Shown piece after piece: positions 6,610 through 12,971 of a DNA stretch of 31,989 nt. The notes under the pieces were generated by a model, which saw only the letters and a list, made by a program, of their open reading frames with translations, searched no databases and was not told where the DNA came from. The stretch is from a virus. The stretch is taken from the IMG/VR virus record IMGVR_UViG_3300022074_000213, positions 1 through 31,989 of that record. One strand, given 5' to 3'. Position 1 is the stretch's first letter; every line of letters begins with the position of its first letter. Made by a program: the position numbers and the translations under genes.

Positions 6610-6821
6610 GCATTCGTATTGAAGACCTTGACCCTGATTTCCAGCGGATGCTTCGTGATCAAGGTATCAAAGAGCCACGCAAGCACACTTTTGGCATCGA
6701 GGAAAAAAGCCGCTATGCGATCAAGGTGCTTTCTATCGTTTCCAACCTGACGCAAGACCAGCGCAAGCGTGTCCTTCAACACGCGCTGACTATGAACACC
6801 CCGCCAAGGAGCAAGTCATGA
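6606..6821 (+). CDS. Small helical protein, unknown
   Basis: 71 residues, ATGA-overlapped with the genes on both sides, which is the main evidence that it is translated. The sequence is mostly helical and charged (IRIEDLDPDFQRMLRDQGI, then LTQDQRKRVLQHAL). No family recognised. The coupling to two neighbours suggests co-translation of all three. Confidence 0.62.
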   Translation: MSIRIEDLDPDFQRMLRDQGIKEPRKHTFGIEEKSRYAIKVLSIVSNLTQDQRKRVLQHALTMNTPPRSKS

Positions 6822-7276
6822 CAGACCCAAACCCAGACTTCCCCCCGCTTACTAATAAGCGTGCTAAGTTTAGAGCAACAGTTAGCACTTGGTACACAAA
6901 TGACGGCACGAGAGTGGATCATCAAGAGACATTCAGTGGCGAAACAATATCTGATCTTGGTTACATGCGTATGCACCACTGGCACAGGCATGTTCTGCAG
7001 CCTTTGACTATACCGCCAGACGAATACTTAGGCTTCGCCTACAGCCAAGGTAAATGGAACATACTATATGCCCCAGTTGTCCCTGTCTTCACAGGCAACA
7101 AGTTTCATGGATACTACTATTTCTGGAACTGCAGCATACAAAGGTATGACTTATTCAAACAACACCAACTGTTGGATGAGGCGTACAGAAAACAACATGA
7201 AGAAACACCAAAAAAATGGTGGTCATACGACCCTGAGAGCATCACTTACAAAAACACTTATGGCAAAGGAGCATGA
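6818..7276 (+). CDS. Unknown phage protein rich in aromatic residues
   Basis: 152 residues, AAGGAG 6 nt before the ATG, overlapping the previous gene as ATGA. The protein is unusually rich in tyrosine, tryptophan and histidine (YMRMHHWHRHVLQPL, KFHGYYYFWNCSIQRYD, KKWWSYDPES), with no membrane segment. The pattern suggests a compact soluble fold. No known family is recognised. Confidence 0.6.
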   Translation: MTDPNPDFPPLTNKRAKFRATVSTWYTNDGTRVDHQETFSGETISDLGYMRMHHWHRHVLQPLTIPPDEYLGFAYSQGKWNILYAPVVPVFTGNKFHGYYYFWNCSIQRYDLFKQHQLLDEAYRKQHEETPKKWWSYDPESITYKNTYGKGA

Positions 7277-7279
7277 ACA

Positions 7280-7504
7280 TTGAGTGCTGATATCAAAAGA
7301 GAAATCTTCATTGAGATGGCGGAAGGTCGAACCAATCGCTGTATCAAGAACATCCGCCTGTTGCGCGAGTTGTCCAATCCCAACAAGTATCAATACAATG
7401 TTGGTGACATAGAACGTATCCAACAAAGGGTGCAAGACGAGCTTGATGCGATGATGCATGATTTCAAAGCCAGCTTGTTGGCTGACAACGATTTCAAACT
7501 GTAA
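7280..7504 (+). CDS. Small helical protein with TTG start
   Basis: 74 residues. The start is the TTG at 7280, supported by AAGGAG 8 nt upstream; no ATG is available in frame near it. The protein is helical: IKREIFIEMAEGRTNRCIKN, then IERIQQRVQDELDAMMHDF. It begins a few bases after the previous stop and 14 nt separate it from the next gene. Function unknown. Confidence 0.6.
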   Translation: MSADIKREIFIEMAEGRTNRCIKNIRLLRELSNPNKYQYNVGDIERIQQRVQDELDAMMHDFKASLLADNDFKL

Positions 7505-7518
7505 GGGAGATCAGTAGG

Positions 7519-8037
7519 ATGAACATCTTTTACCTTGACCCGAACCCAAGGCGTTGTGCGCAGATGCACTGCGATAAGCATGTAGTCAAAATGATATTGG
7601 AGACTGCTCAGATGCTATCAACAGCGCACAGATATCTTAGCCCAACAGAATACTGTGAGAAATACTCATTGTTTCAACCAGTATTTCAACATCACCCTAG
7701 CACCAAGTGGTGCATGGAAACCTCTGCCAATTACCAGTGGCTATCTAATCTCTTTGATGAGTTGAACTTGGAGTATTGGTTTCGCTGGGGCAGAAATCAT
7801 GAGCCTGAGAGGTGGCACTCAGCAAGTCGAATGATAGGAGCCTTGGGCCATATGCCTTTACGTATTCCTCAGGGGCCATTTTCTGACCCGCCGCAGTGTA
7901 TGCCAGATGAGTATAAAGGCCCAGACGCAGTGCAAGCCTATCACCGCTACTATCTAGGAGCGAAAGCATACTTTGCTAAGTGGGCGCACGGCCCGACCCC
8001 GCAATGGTGGATGGAGGCGCAAGATGCAACATCGTGA
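7519..8037 (+). CDS. Conserved phage protein with CA-x3-HCDKHVVK motif
   Basis: 172 residues. The N-terminus reads MNIFYLDPNPRRCAQMHCDK followed by HVVKMILETAQMLSTAHR, then HHPSTKWCMETSANYQWLSN, LNLEYWFRWG, and a C-terminal PPQCMPDEYKG ... AYHRYYLGAKAYFAKW. I recall this architecture as a recurrent uncharacterised phage family, especially in marine phages. The fixed cysteine, histidines, aspartate and lysine (C13, H17, C18, D19, K20, H21) look like an active or metal site, but no activity is assigned. AGG directly before the ATG and AGGGAG further upstream are possible ribosome-binding sites. Confidence 0.75.
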   Translation: MNIFYLDPNPRRCAQMHCDKHVVKMILETAQMLSTAHRYLSPTEYCEKYSLFQPVFQHHPSTKWCMETSANYQWLSNLFDELNLEYWFRWGRNHEPERWHSASRMIGALGHMPLRIPQGPFSDPPQCMPDEYKGPDAVQAYHRYYLGAKAYFAKWAHGPTPQWWMEAQDATS

Positions 8038-8176
8038 TTGGTATAACCTTTACAATCTCCAGCCTAATGATTGGCTTCATATGAACAGTCAGAGAACAGA
8101 TGGTTTATTCACGCCATTCAAACAACGTATCATGAGGCTAATCCTGAGGCACAGACAGAAAAAATCGACTAACTGA
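8024..8176 (+). CDS. Small basic protein, unknown
   Basis: 50 residues from the ATG at 8024, with GGAGG 6 nt upstream inside the preceding gene, which it overlaps by 14 nt. A longer frame from 7973 lacks a Shine-Dalgarno. The sequence is rich in tyrosine, asparagine and tryptophan at the start (DWYNLYNLQPNDWLHMN) and basic at the end (RIMRLILRHRQKKSTN). Function unknown; small basic proteins of this type may bind nucleic acid or host factors. Confidence 0.5.
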   Translation: MQHRDWYNLYNLQPNDWLHMNSQRTDGLFTPFKQRIMRLILRHRQKKSTN

Positions 8177-8230
8177 AACTTTTTTCTGTTTTCTGGAAAA
8201 AAAATCGAAAAAAGGGCTTTTCTTTTTCAG
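8155..8230. other. A/T-rich inverted repeats
   Basis: ACAGAAAAAA (8155-8164) and TTTTTTCTGT (8180-8189) form a perfect 10-bp inverted repeat with a 15-nt loop, overlapping the end of the previous gene. A second A-run and T-run pair (about 8196-8226) follows. This could be a weak terminator or a bent promoter region; the high A/T content allows both. Confidence 0.4.
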
Positions 8231-8231
8231 A

Positions 8232-8286
8232 TTATAGGTCCATGGTATCTGTAATGGTTCTTTGAAGAACCAACCATAACCTATAA
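8232..8286 (+). promoter_or_regulatory. Nested hairpin in the leader of the winged-helix gene
   Basis: Three nested helices are seen: TTATAGGT (8232-8239) with ACCTATAA (8279-8286), ATGGT (8242-8246) with ACCAT (8273-8277), and GGTTCT (8256-8261) with AGAACC (8266-8271) around a TTGA loop. An alternative pairing, ATGGTT (8254-8259) with AACCAT (8272-8277), excludes the inner hairpin. The outer helix covers the first two bases of the AAGGA Shine-Dalgarno (8285-8289). As DNA, 8256-8271 is a near-palindrome that could also be an operator. Confidence 0.55.
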
Positions 8287-8297
8287 GGATGACAGAA

Positions 8298-8606
8298 ATG
8301 ACACAGTTTACTTCAAATGAGATCGCCGCCATGAAGATGTGCCTTAACTATACTGACCGTGATACCCAGTTGAGCGACAACCACAGTGATGCAACACCAG
8401 CAGACATTGGTATTGCCCTCGGTTGGAACAAGCAACAGGTTGGCGGTGTGCTTGCTAACCTTGTGATGAAGGGAATGGCTTGGGTCGATTACAGAGGCAG
8501 TGAAGCTGACCAAATGGTTCGCAATAATCCTGAGTTCCACGTCATCTATCTGCATGACGCTGGCGTAAATGCAATCTTTGACATCATTGAAGGGGAGGTG
8601 GCCTAA
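8298..8606 (+). CDS. Winged-helix DNA-binding protein
   Basis: 102 residues from the ATG at 8298, 8 nt after AAGGA; the ATG at 8289 overlaps that site. Residues about 30-65 read DATPADIGIALGWNKQQVGG then VLANLVMKGMAWVDYRG, a helix-turn-helix with a following wing. The N-terminus (FTSNEIAAMKMCLNYTD) and the C-terminus (LHDAGVNAIFDIIEGE) fit a small winged-helix regulator. The structured leader with a palindromic core directly upstream suggests autoregulation. A transcriptional role is inferred from fold alone. Confidence 0.6.
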   Translation: MTQFTSNEIAAMKMCLNYTDRDTQLSDNHSDATPADIGIALGWNKQQVGGVLANLVMKGMAWVDYRGSEADQMVRNNPEFHVIYLHDAGVNAIFDIIEGEVA

Positions 8607-8634
8607 CGGCCCCCCCCAGAAGGGAGACAGACCA

Positions 8635-9135
8635 ATGAAACTTGTTATCATCATGCAACACGAGGAGTCATGCGTAAATCGGTGGCGTCCAAAGTTTGGC
8701 GACATCTTCATTGTTGAGGATGTCAGCTTCAATCAACGCCAAACCATTCAGCGTTTTGGCATCCCATTCCTTGCCAAGTTGCTTGAGTGCGGCATGGACA
8801 TCACCATGGATCAGGTCGCAAATGCAGAACGTGATCGTGGTCATGCTGATGCGTACTGGCGTGAGTACGTCAAGCATTGGGTTCTGGTCGAGGATGACGT
8901 TGATCTGGTTGAGGCTGGCCTGATTGAGTCGTGGAGTCAGCCTTGGACGCTGACCTTCAGCAAAGAGCGTAAGCAGTGGACCGCTAATCGCTTTGTCGTC
9001 AACGAGGGTTACTGGTCTACTGCGCCCTCAGGAAACGAGTACGAGGGCAAGTGGGAGGGATATGCCCTTGCTGACGGTGGTCAGCGCGTAGAACGCTCCT
9101 ACAAGGAGCATTATGTGGAGCGGCAGGTAGCTTAG
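8635..9135 (+). CDS. Unknown soluble protein
   Basis: 166 residues from the ATG at 8635, with AAGGGAG upstream; a longer frame from 8569 overlaps the previous gene and lacks a site. Segments include MKLVIIMQHEESCVNRWRPK, FIVEDVSFNQRQTIQRFGIP, a glutamate-rich WEGYALADGGQRVERSYKEH end and several tryptophans. The composition is soluble and acidic, without membrane segment or recognised motif. It is preceded by a G/C hairpin and a run of eight C. Confidence 0.6.
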   Translation: MKLVIIMQHEESCVNRWRPKFGDIFIVEDVSFNQRQTIQRFGIPFLAKLLECGMDITMDQVANAERDRGHADAYWREYVKHWVLVEDDVDLVEAGLIESWSQPWTLTFSKERKQWTANRFVVNEGYWSTAPSGNEYEGKWEGYALADGGQRVERSYKEHYVERQVA

Positions 9136-9156
9136 GCTATCTGTCCCAACCCCGTT

Positions 9157-9177
9157 GTCTATGGAGGATGATATGAC
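9157..9177 (+). promoter_or_regulatory. Hairpin with Shine-Dalgarno loop and paired start codon
   Basis: GTCTAT (9157-9162) pairs with ATA (9171-9173) and GAC (9175-9177) around a one-base bulge. The loop is GGAGGATG (9163-9170), and the start ATG at 9173 lies in the 3' arm. Six pairs only, but the same layout recurs at other starts in this phage. Confidence 0.35.
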
Positions 9178-9367
9178 TTGGACAACTGAACGACTGCATG
9201 AGGTCATGCAGAACATTGTCAACGACCCATCAGAGGTCAATATGCACACTCAGATTGCACGACTGTCTGAAGATGAGTGCAAAACACTTCGCCGTGTTAT
9301 GTGGTCTGTTGAGACCAATGTGAGTGACCGTGAGTCTGTTTATGATCGGGAGAATGATCATGTCTAA
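9173..9367 (+). CDS. Small acidic helical protein, unknown
   Basis: 64 residues from the ATG at 9173, with GGAGG 5 nt upstream; the start at 9155 lacks a site. The sequence is helical and acidic (WTTERLHEVMQNIVNDPSEV, then ARLSEDECKTLRRVMWSV). It overlaps the next gene by 8 nt. Function unknown. Confidence 0.58.
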   Translation: MTWTTERLHEVMQNIVNDPSEVNMHTQIARLSEDECKTLRRVMWSVETNVSDRESVYDRENDHV

Positions 9368-9662
9368 ATTTATTACAAAACTTAACCTTACCCCAAGCCA
9401 AACTTTTTTGGTTTGGGAGGCTGTTAACAACACTTGGTTCACTAATGCAAAAAAAGAACAGTTGCAACTTTGCCGATTGTTAAGGCGTCAACTCCTCGAT
9501 ATTTCCCATGGCTGTGAAGATAATTCAAAAATGTTGGATGACACTGACGAGATTTTGAAAAATGAGTGGTTGGAAAATCGAGGTGAATTTGCCGAACATG
9601 GCCTCACTAAAAAAGGTTTTTATGCAGTCAAAAACAAAAAGCGTGAGGAGATGGGGATATGA
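9360..9662 (+). CDS. Unknown helical protein
   Basis: 100 residues from the ATG at 9360, with GGGAG upstream and an 8-nt overlap with the previous gene; the ATG at 9324 lies deep inside the previous gene. The body is helical: LTPSQTFLVWEAVNNTWF, QLQLCRLLRRQLLDISH, MLDDTDEILKNEWLENRGEF. The C-terminus is basic (KKGFYAVKNKKREEM). No family recognised. Confidence 0.58.
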   Translation: MSKFITKLNLTPSQTFLVWEAVNNTWFTNAKKEQLQLCRLLRRQLLDISHGCEDNSKMLDDTDEILKNEWLENRGEFAEHGLTKKGFYAVKNKKREEMGI

Positions 9663-9877
9663 TTAGCTGGCACAATGCGCCGCAATGGTCTCGAAAGGGT
9701 TATGTCTATCAACCAGAAGTTGATGAGGATGAGGAGGGCATACGCAAAGCAACTCACAGGTGTGTGAGCAGGGTTGATCCTAATGATGTAATGATATCAT
9801 CACACACGCCTTATCACTGGATGAGTAACGATGAGTTCAACAAATTTGTAGATATGATGGTGAGGATAAGATCATGA
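9659..9877 (+). CDS. Small unknown protein
   Basis: 72 residues, ATGA-overlapped with both neighbours. An acidic patch (PEVDEDEEG) lies near residue 20, and the rest is mixed (KATHRCVSRVDPNDVM, YHWMSNDEFNKFVDMMVRI). No membrane segment or known motif. Support is the coding overlap chain rather than homology. Confidence 0.55.
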   Translation: MISWHNAPQWSRKGYVYQPEVDEDEEGIRKATHRCVSRVDPNDVMISSHTPYHWMSNDEFNKFVDMMVRIRS

Positions 9878-10101
9878 GGATGTTATGTATTTTGGCGGCA
9901 AGTTGTCTGACCGCCTGTGCTTCAAAGCCAGTTGTTGATTTAAGATCGTCAGAGAATTTGGCACAGTTTTATCAACGCGATCTGATGGAATGTCAGCAGT
10001 TGGTCGAAAGTAGCCGCAGTTGGCTGGACAAACCTCTGCTTGGTGTAGACTTAATGTTGTCTGATTGCTTGGAGGGGCGAGGTCATAATGTCCTTAATTG
10101 A
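9874..10101 (+). CDS. Predicted lipoprotein
   Basis: 75 residues. The N-terminus MRMLCILAASCLTACASK is a short lipoprotein signal with lipobox LTAC, so C15 should be lipidated after signal peptidase II cleavage (a second start at 9880 leaves it intact). The mature part is helical (NLAQFYQRDLMECQQLVESS) with further cysteines. Phage lipoproteins of this size include Rz1-type outer spanins and superinfection-exclusion proteins. The low proline content and the distance from the late lysis genes argue mildly against Rz1. It precedes the Xre-type regulator and a small membrane protein. Confidence 0.65.
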   Translation: MRMLCILAASCLTACASKPVVDLRSSENLAQFYQRDLMECQQLVESSRSWLDKPLLGVDLMLSDCLEGRGHNVLN

Positions 10102-10288
10102 ACCAATGACAGGTCAAGAGCTAAAGGATTGGCGGCTGGAACTGGGCTGGACCCAGAAACAAGCCGCTAATGCTTTAGGTTTTAGGCATAGATCGAGCAT
10201 TTCACAGTTGGAGCGGGGTCATCAATATGTCACTCCAAAAGTGGCAAAACTTGCTCGAATGATTTTAGATTATGAACTAGCAACATGA
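10088..10288 (+). CDS. Xre/Cro-type helix-turn-helix regulator
   Basis: 66 residues, almost entirely one HTH_3 domain: GQELKDWRLELGWTQKQAAN, then ALGFRHRSSISQLERGHQYV. The W-T-Q-K-Q-A-A-N-A-L-G and S-S-I-S-Q-L-E-R-G helices are the typical positioning and recognition helices. There is no C-terminal oligomerisation or cleavage domain, so it resembles Cro more than CI. It overlaps the lipoprotein gene by 14 nt and the next frame by ATGA. Targets unknown; the direct repeat at 3278-3323 is one candidate. Confidence 0.82.
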   Translation: MSLIEPMTGQELKDWRLELGWTQKQAANALGFRHRSSISQLERGHQYVTPKVAKLARMILDYELAT

Positions 10289-10299
10289 TGGAGAATGTT

Positions 10300-10470
10300 A
10301 TGGCTAGAAACATGATAAATATCTTGTTTGCAACTTTGGTTGGGGTTTGCTTTTTACTTATGATTGAATTCACCCTAATAAACCTCGTGCTGGGTTGTGA
10401 GACATGGAATGAACAGCTTTGGGATGAGAACAATTCCTGCATCACTTTGTCTAAAATGTTGGGATTTTAG
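10300..10470 (+). CDS. Small single-pass membrane protein
   Basis: 56 residues from the ATG at 10300, with GGAG 6 nt upstream; the ATG at 10285 overlaps the previous stop as ATGA but has that site inside its frame. The segment INILFATLVGVCFLLMIEFT (about 6-25), continuing into LINLVLGC, is a strong membrane helix, followed by a short tail (ETWNEQLWDENNSC). Size and position after a lipoprotein and a regulator suggest a host-envelope or exclusion role, or a small holin. No family recognised. Confidence 0.55.
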   Translation: MARNMINILFATLVGVCFLLMIEFTLINLVLGCETWNEQLWDENNSCITLSKMLGF

Positions 10471-10472
10471 AT

Positions 10473-10694
10473 ATGCTTCGCTCAACCAAAACAAGCGGTG
10501 ATTGGGACGTCATAAGTGATGAACTGATTGAACTTGTCAATCAATTATCCAATGACGATGTATCAAAAATATTAGATTGTTTCTCATCGAGGATCATTGT
10601 CTGGGTAGACGATGATGATGGTAGAAAAGCCAAAAACATTCGATGTGCTTCTTTGAATGGAACTTTTATCCAATTGCATTTGGAGGATAAGTAA
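10473..10694 (+). CDS. Small unknown protein
   Basis: 73 residues. Helical start (SDELIELVNQLSNDDVSKIL), then a strand-rich end with an aspartate cluster (IIVWVDDDDGRKAKNIRC). Only a weak Shine-Dalgarno is present; it starts 2 nt after the previous stop, so it is probably coupled to the previous gene. Function unknown. Confidence 0.52.
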   Translation: MLRSTKTSGDWDVISDELIELVNQLSNDDVSKILDCFSSRIIVWVDDDDGRKAKNIRCASLNGTFIQLHLEDK

Positions 10695-10700
10695 ATGATT
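10672..10700 (+). promoter_or_regulatory. Hairpin around the endolysin start
   Basis: CATTT (10677-10681) pairs with AAATG (10693-10697), extended by AAT (10672-10674) with ATT (10698-10700) around a TG bulge. The loop 10682-10692 carries GGAGGATA, and the ATG at 10695 is in the 3' arm. Same layout as at other starts; function inferred. Confidence 0.4.
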
Positions 10701-11114
10701 TTAGAACCACTAGCTTGTTTAGCAATGGCAATTTATTTTGAAGCCAGAGGAGAGCCGACTGTTGGGCAAATGGCTGTTGCTCACGTCATAATGAACAGGG
10801 TCGAAAGCCCAGATTTTCCTGATACCGTCTGCGGTGTTGTTACTCAGGGCAAGACTTACAAAAGCAATCCTGATTTGCCTGTAAAACATAAATGCCAGTT
10901 TAGCTTCTATTGTGATGGGAAAAGCGATAAGCCAAAAAATGATGATGCTCTGTATTGGGCTGAAACCATTGCTTGGGGCGTTTACCACGGTCAGATTTAT
11001 GATCCGACTGAAGGAGCGGTTTATTATCATGCCGACTATGTTCACCCAGATTGGGCTAATGTGAAACGACCCGTGCGCCAAATATCCAAGCATATTTTTT
11101 ATAAGGAGCAGTAA
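10695..11114 (+). CDS. SleB-type cell-wall hydrolase (Hydrolase_2), endolysin
   Basis: 139 residues. CLAMAIYFEARGEPTVGQMA (8-27) with catalytic E16, followed by VAHVIMNRV, CQFSFYCDG at about 67-75 and GAVYYHADYVHPDWA, matches the SleB/Hydrolase_2 family, which cleaves peptidoglycan. The single catalytic domain and length are normal for a phage endolysin. No convincing signal peptide or membrane segment is present, so release would depend on a holin. It lies in the rightward arm, far from the lysozyme and holin genes, which are transcribed from the opposite strand. GGAGG is 8 nt before the ATG. Confidence 0.88.
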   Translation: MILEPLACLAMAIYFEARGEPTVGQMAVAHVIMNRVESPDFPDTVCGVVTQGKTYKSNPDLPVKHKCQFSFYCDGKSDKPKNDDALYWAETIAWGVYHGQIYDPTEGAVYYHADYVHPDWANVKRPVRQISKHIFYKEQ

Positions 11115-11690
11115 ATGGCCTATGCAATCCCGCCCAGACTAAGGGAAACAGAAGTGGGAGTTATGGCGGCAGATCAGCTAAAAAAATCTATCTGCATAAA
11201 TGTCATAGAACTTCACAAAGATTCACGCAATGCCTCGATAAAAGGCAGGGTGCAGAAAGAAAATTCAAATATTGTAGACATAGATGTTCGTCAGACTGAT
11301 GTTTTCATTATCCACGAGGATTTCGATTGGGTGGATAAGCTAATTCTTCAATGCGCTAAGTCTGCTAATGAACAGTTTGATTTCAACATCACAGGACTAA
11401 TGGAAAGGCCGCAACTGCTAAAGTATTCCGCACCATCCAAAGGATATGATTGGCATCTCGACATAGGAATGGGTGACGCTTCTACGAGAAAAATAAGTAT
11501 CTCCATTTTGTTAAATGAGGATTACGAGGGCGGTAATTTGTCTTTCTTCACAGACGGGGAAACAGACATCAAACCAGATTTAGGAACAGCCATTGCATTC
11601 CCAAGCTACCTCCCTCACAGGGTTTTGCCTGTAACCAAGGGTGTAAGATGGTCTTTAGTTTGCTGGATAGCTGGAGAGCCATTTAGATGA
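11115..11690 (+). CDS. 2-oxoglutarate/Fe(II) oxygenase
   Basis: 191 residues of the prolyl-4-hydroxylase-like class. The iron site is H114 and D116 (YDWHLDIG) with H168 (YLPHRVLP); R178 (GVRWSLVCWI) would hold 2-oxoglutarate. The jelly-roll segment ISISILLNEDYEGGNLSFF is typical. Such enzymes hydroxylate proteins or nucleobases; the substrate cannot be read from sequence. AAGGAG 6 nt before the ATG supports the start; the gene begins directly after the endolysin stop and ends with an ATGA overlap into the HNH-type gene. Confidence 0.85.
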   Translation: MAYAIPPRLRETEVGVMAADQLKKSICINVIELHKDSRNASIKGRVQKENSNIVDIDVRQTDVFIIHEDFDWVDKLILQCAKSANEQFDFNITGLMERPQLLKYSAPSKGYDWHLDIGMGDASTRKISISILLNEDYEGGNLSFFTDGETDIKPDLGTAIAFPSYLPHRVLPVTKGVRWSLVCWIAGEPFR

Positions 11691-12028
11691 GCCGCCAATA
11701 TAAGAATAAAAAGCATCTTGATTGGGTACATGGTCTTAAATGCTCACTGGCTGGAAATAGAGATTGCCTTGGACCTCTGCAAGCCCATCATCTCTTAAAG
11801 CCGTGGGAGGGCTTCAGAGGCATGGGAATGAAGGCTTCAGATCGAAATGTTATACCACTTTGTTTGCGTCACCATATCATGCTTCATAAAAGGGGCAACG
11901 AATTAGCTTTTTTTCAAGAGATGACAGGTGATGAAGAATATGGACAAAAAGAGGCAAGATATCTTTGGCACAAAAGCCCTCATAACGGAATAGGGCGCAA
12001 AGGAAGGAGACCAGCAGATGATAAATGA
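11687..12028 (+). CDS. HNH-type nuclease-like protein (DUF968-like)
   Basis: 113 residues. C19 and C27 are followed by AHHLLKP (H34, H35), ASDRNVIPLCLRHHIMLHK (D52, N54, C59, H62, H63, H67). The HH-x-DRNVIPLC-x2-HH-x3-H pattern is an HNH beta-beta-alpha-metal fold, close to DUF968 proteins of phage recombination regions. Nuclease or zinc-dependent DNA-binding activity is likely. The C-terminus is basic. It overlaps the next gene by 11 nt. Confidence 0.75.
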   Translation: MSRQYKNKKHLDWVHGLKCSLAGNRDCLGPLQAHHLLKPWEGFRGMGMKASDRNVIPLCLRHHIMLHKRGNELAFFQEMTGDEEYGQKEARYLWHKSPHNGIGRKGRRPADDK

Positions 12029-12341
12029 TGAAGATGTAGAAAAGGCTATTGATTACCTACGAGACAATGCAGACCCCGCCGCTCATGCTAGGGCAGAGCG
12101 TATTTACATGGAGGAGTTTCGAAAGTCACTCAAAGCTCTCATTATGAAAGAACATATTGAAAAAACAGTTTCTGCACAAGAGCGTGAAGCATATGCTGAC
12201 CCTCGATATCAAACTCATATTGACGCTTTACGACAGGCCGTGTTCAAAGATGAAAAAGCACGGTTTATGAGAATAGCGGCTGAAGCCAAGATTGAGGCTT
12301 GGCGCACCAGTTCAGCCAATCAAAGGGCAATCAGTATTTAA
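12018..12341 (+). CDS. Conserved helical phage protein, unknown
   Basis: 107 residues, almost entirely helical with strong charge: EDVEKAIDYLRDNADPAAHA, then EKARFMRIAAEAKIEAWRTS followed by SANQRA. I recall similar C-termini in uncharacterised phage proteins near recombination genes, but no function is established. AAGGAG 8 nt before the ATG supports the start. Last gene of the rightward arm; its stop codon lies inside the end of the converging gene. Confidence 0.62.
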   Translation: MINDEDVEKAIDYLRDNADPAAHARAERIYMEEFRKSLKALIMKEHIEKTVSAQEREAYADPRYQTHIDALRQAVFKDEKARFMRIAAEAKIEAWRTSSANQRAISI

Positions 12342-12591
12342 CGCTGTCTAAGGGTTTAGCTAAATCTTTCTCAACCATAAGTCCAGCTAAAGTAGCAAGC
12401 CTATTTTTCTCACTTACTCCTTTCGAGGTCAGAAAAACTTTGCCGTTGATGCGCTCAACAAAATGGTTTTCTAAAAGGTCTGATAATATCCAATCATAAG
12501 GCTCTCTGCCACCAAGCACTGCAATCAGACCGCCGAACCTCGAATTTTGGCGGTTTGATAATATGCTTGCCTTCTTAACTGATCTGCTCAT
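12331..12591 (-). CDS. Small winged-helix-like protein, unknown
   Basis: 86 residues. The middle (ILSDLLENHFVERINGKVFL then TSKGVSEKNRLATLAGL) resembles a short winged helix with a beta hairpin, so nucleic-acid binding is possible. It starts with an ATGA overlap on the holin stop, making it the last gene of the late leftward arm, and it overlaps the converging gene by 11 nt. No terminator is visible between the arms. Confidence 0.6.
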   Translation of the reverse strand: MSRSVKKASILSNRQNSRFGGLIAVLGGREPYDWILSDLLENHFVERINGKVFLTSKGVSEKNRLATLAGLMVEKDLAKPLDSVKY

Positions 12592-12971
12592 TTTTTGAAA
12601 AATTTAGTTGCTGACCTCACTGCAAAACTCGCACTCACAATCACTCCAAGCGTATATTGATAGAACTCAGGCATGACCTCTAACGCCGCAAATCCTTCAG
12701 CTACTATTTGTCTTCCCCAATCTCCGCAGAACGCTAGAATAAGTGGTATGCTAAACAAAACGGTTAGCCATTCATCTTTCCATGAGTTTTGACTGCCTTT
12801 TGCCATCAACCGCTCCCAATCGGCAGTTGATGTAGCCGCTGATACCATGACGGCGGCTTCCGCTTCCGCTTTAGCTTTTGCTACAGCAGATTTACCGCGT
12901 TGTTCTTCAGTCTTTTTGTCCATCCATGAGCCAACAAGCCCACTAATTGGCCCAATCAACGCTTGTATCAT
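12588..12971 (-). CDS. Holin, GTA_holin_3TM-like
   Basis: 127 residues. The N-terminus IQALIGPISGLVGSWMDKKT is followed by a charged helix (KAKAEAEAAVM), WKDEWLTVLFSIPLILAFCG and a second hydrophobic stretch (YTLGVIVSASFAVRSATKF). This is the arrangement of holins linked to gene transfer agents and related alphaproteobacterial phages. It would permeabilise the inner membrane for the lysozyme encoded upstream in the same operon. The start overlaps the nuclease stop as ATGA. Confidence 0.75.
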   Translation of the reverse strand: MIQALIGPISGLVGSWMDKKTEEQRGKSAVAKAKAEAEAAVMVSAATSTADWERLMAKGSQNSWKDEWLTVLFSIPLILAFCGDWGRQIVAEGFAALEVMPEFYQYTLGVIVSASFAVRSATKFFKK

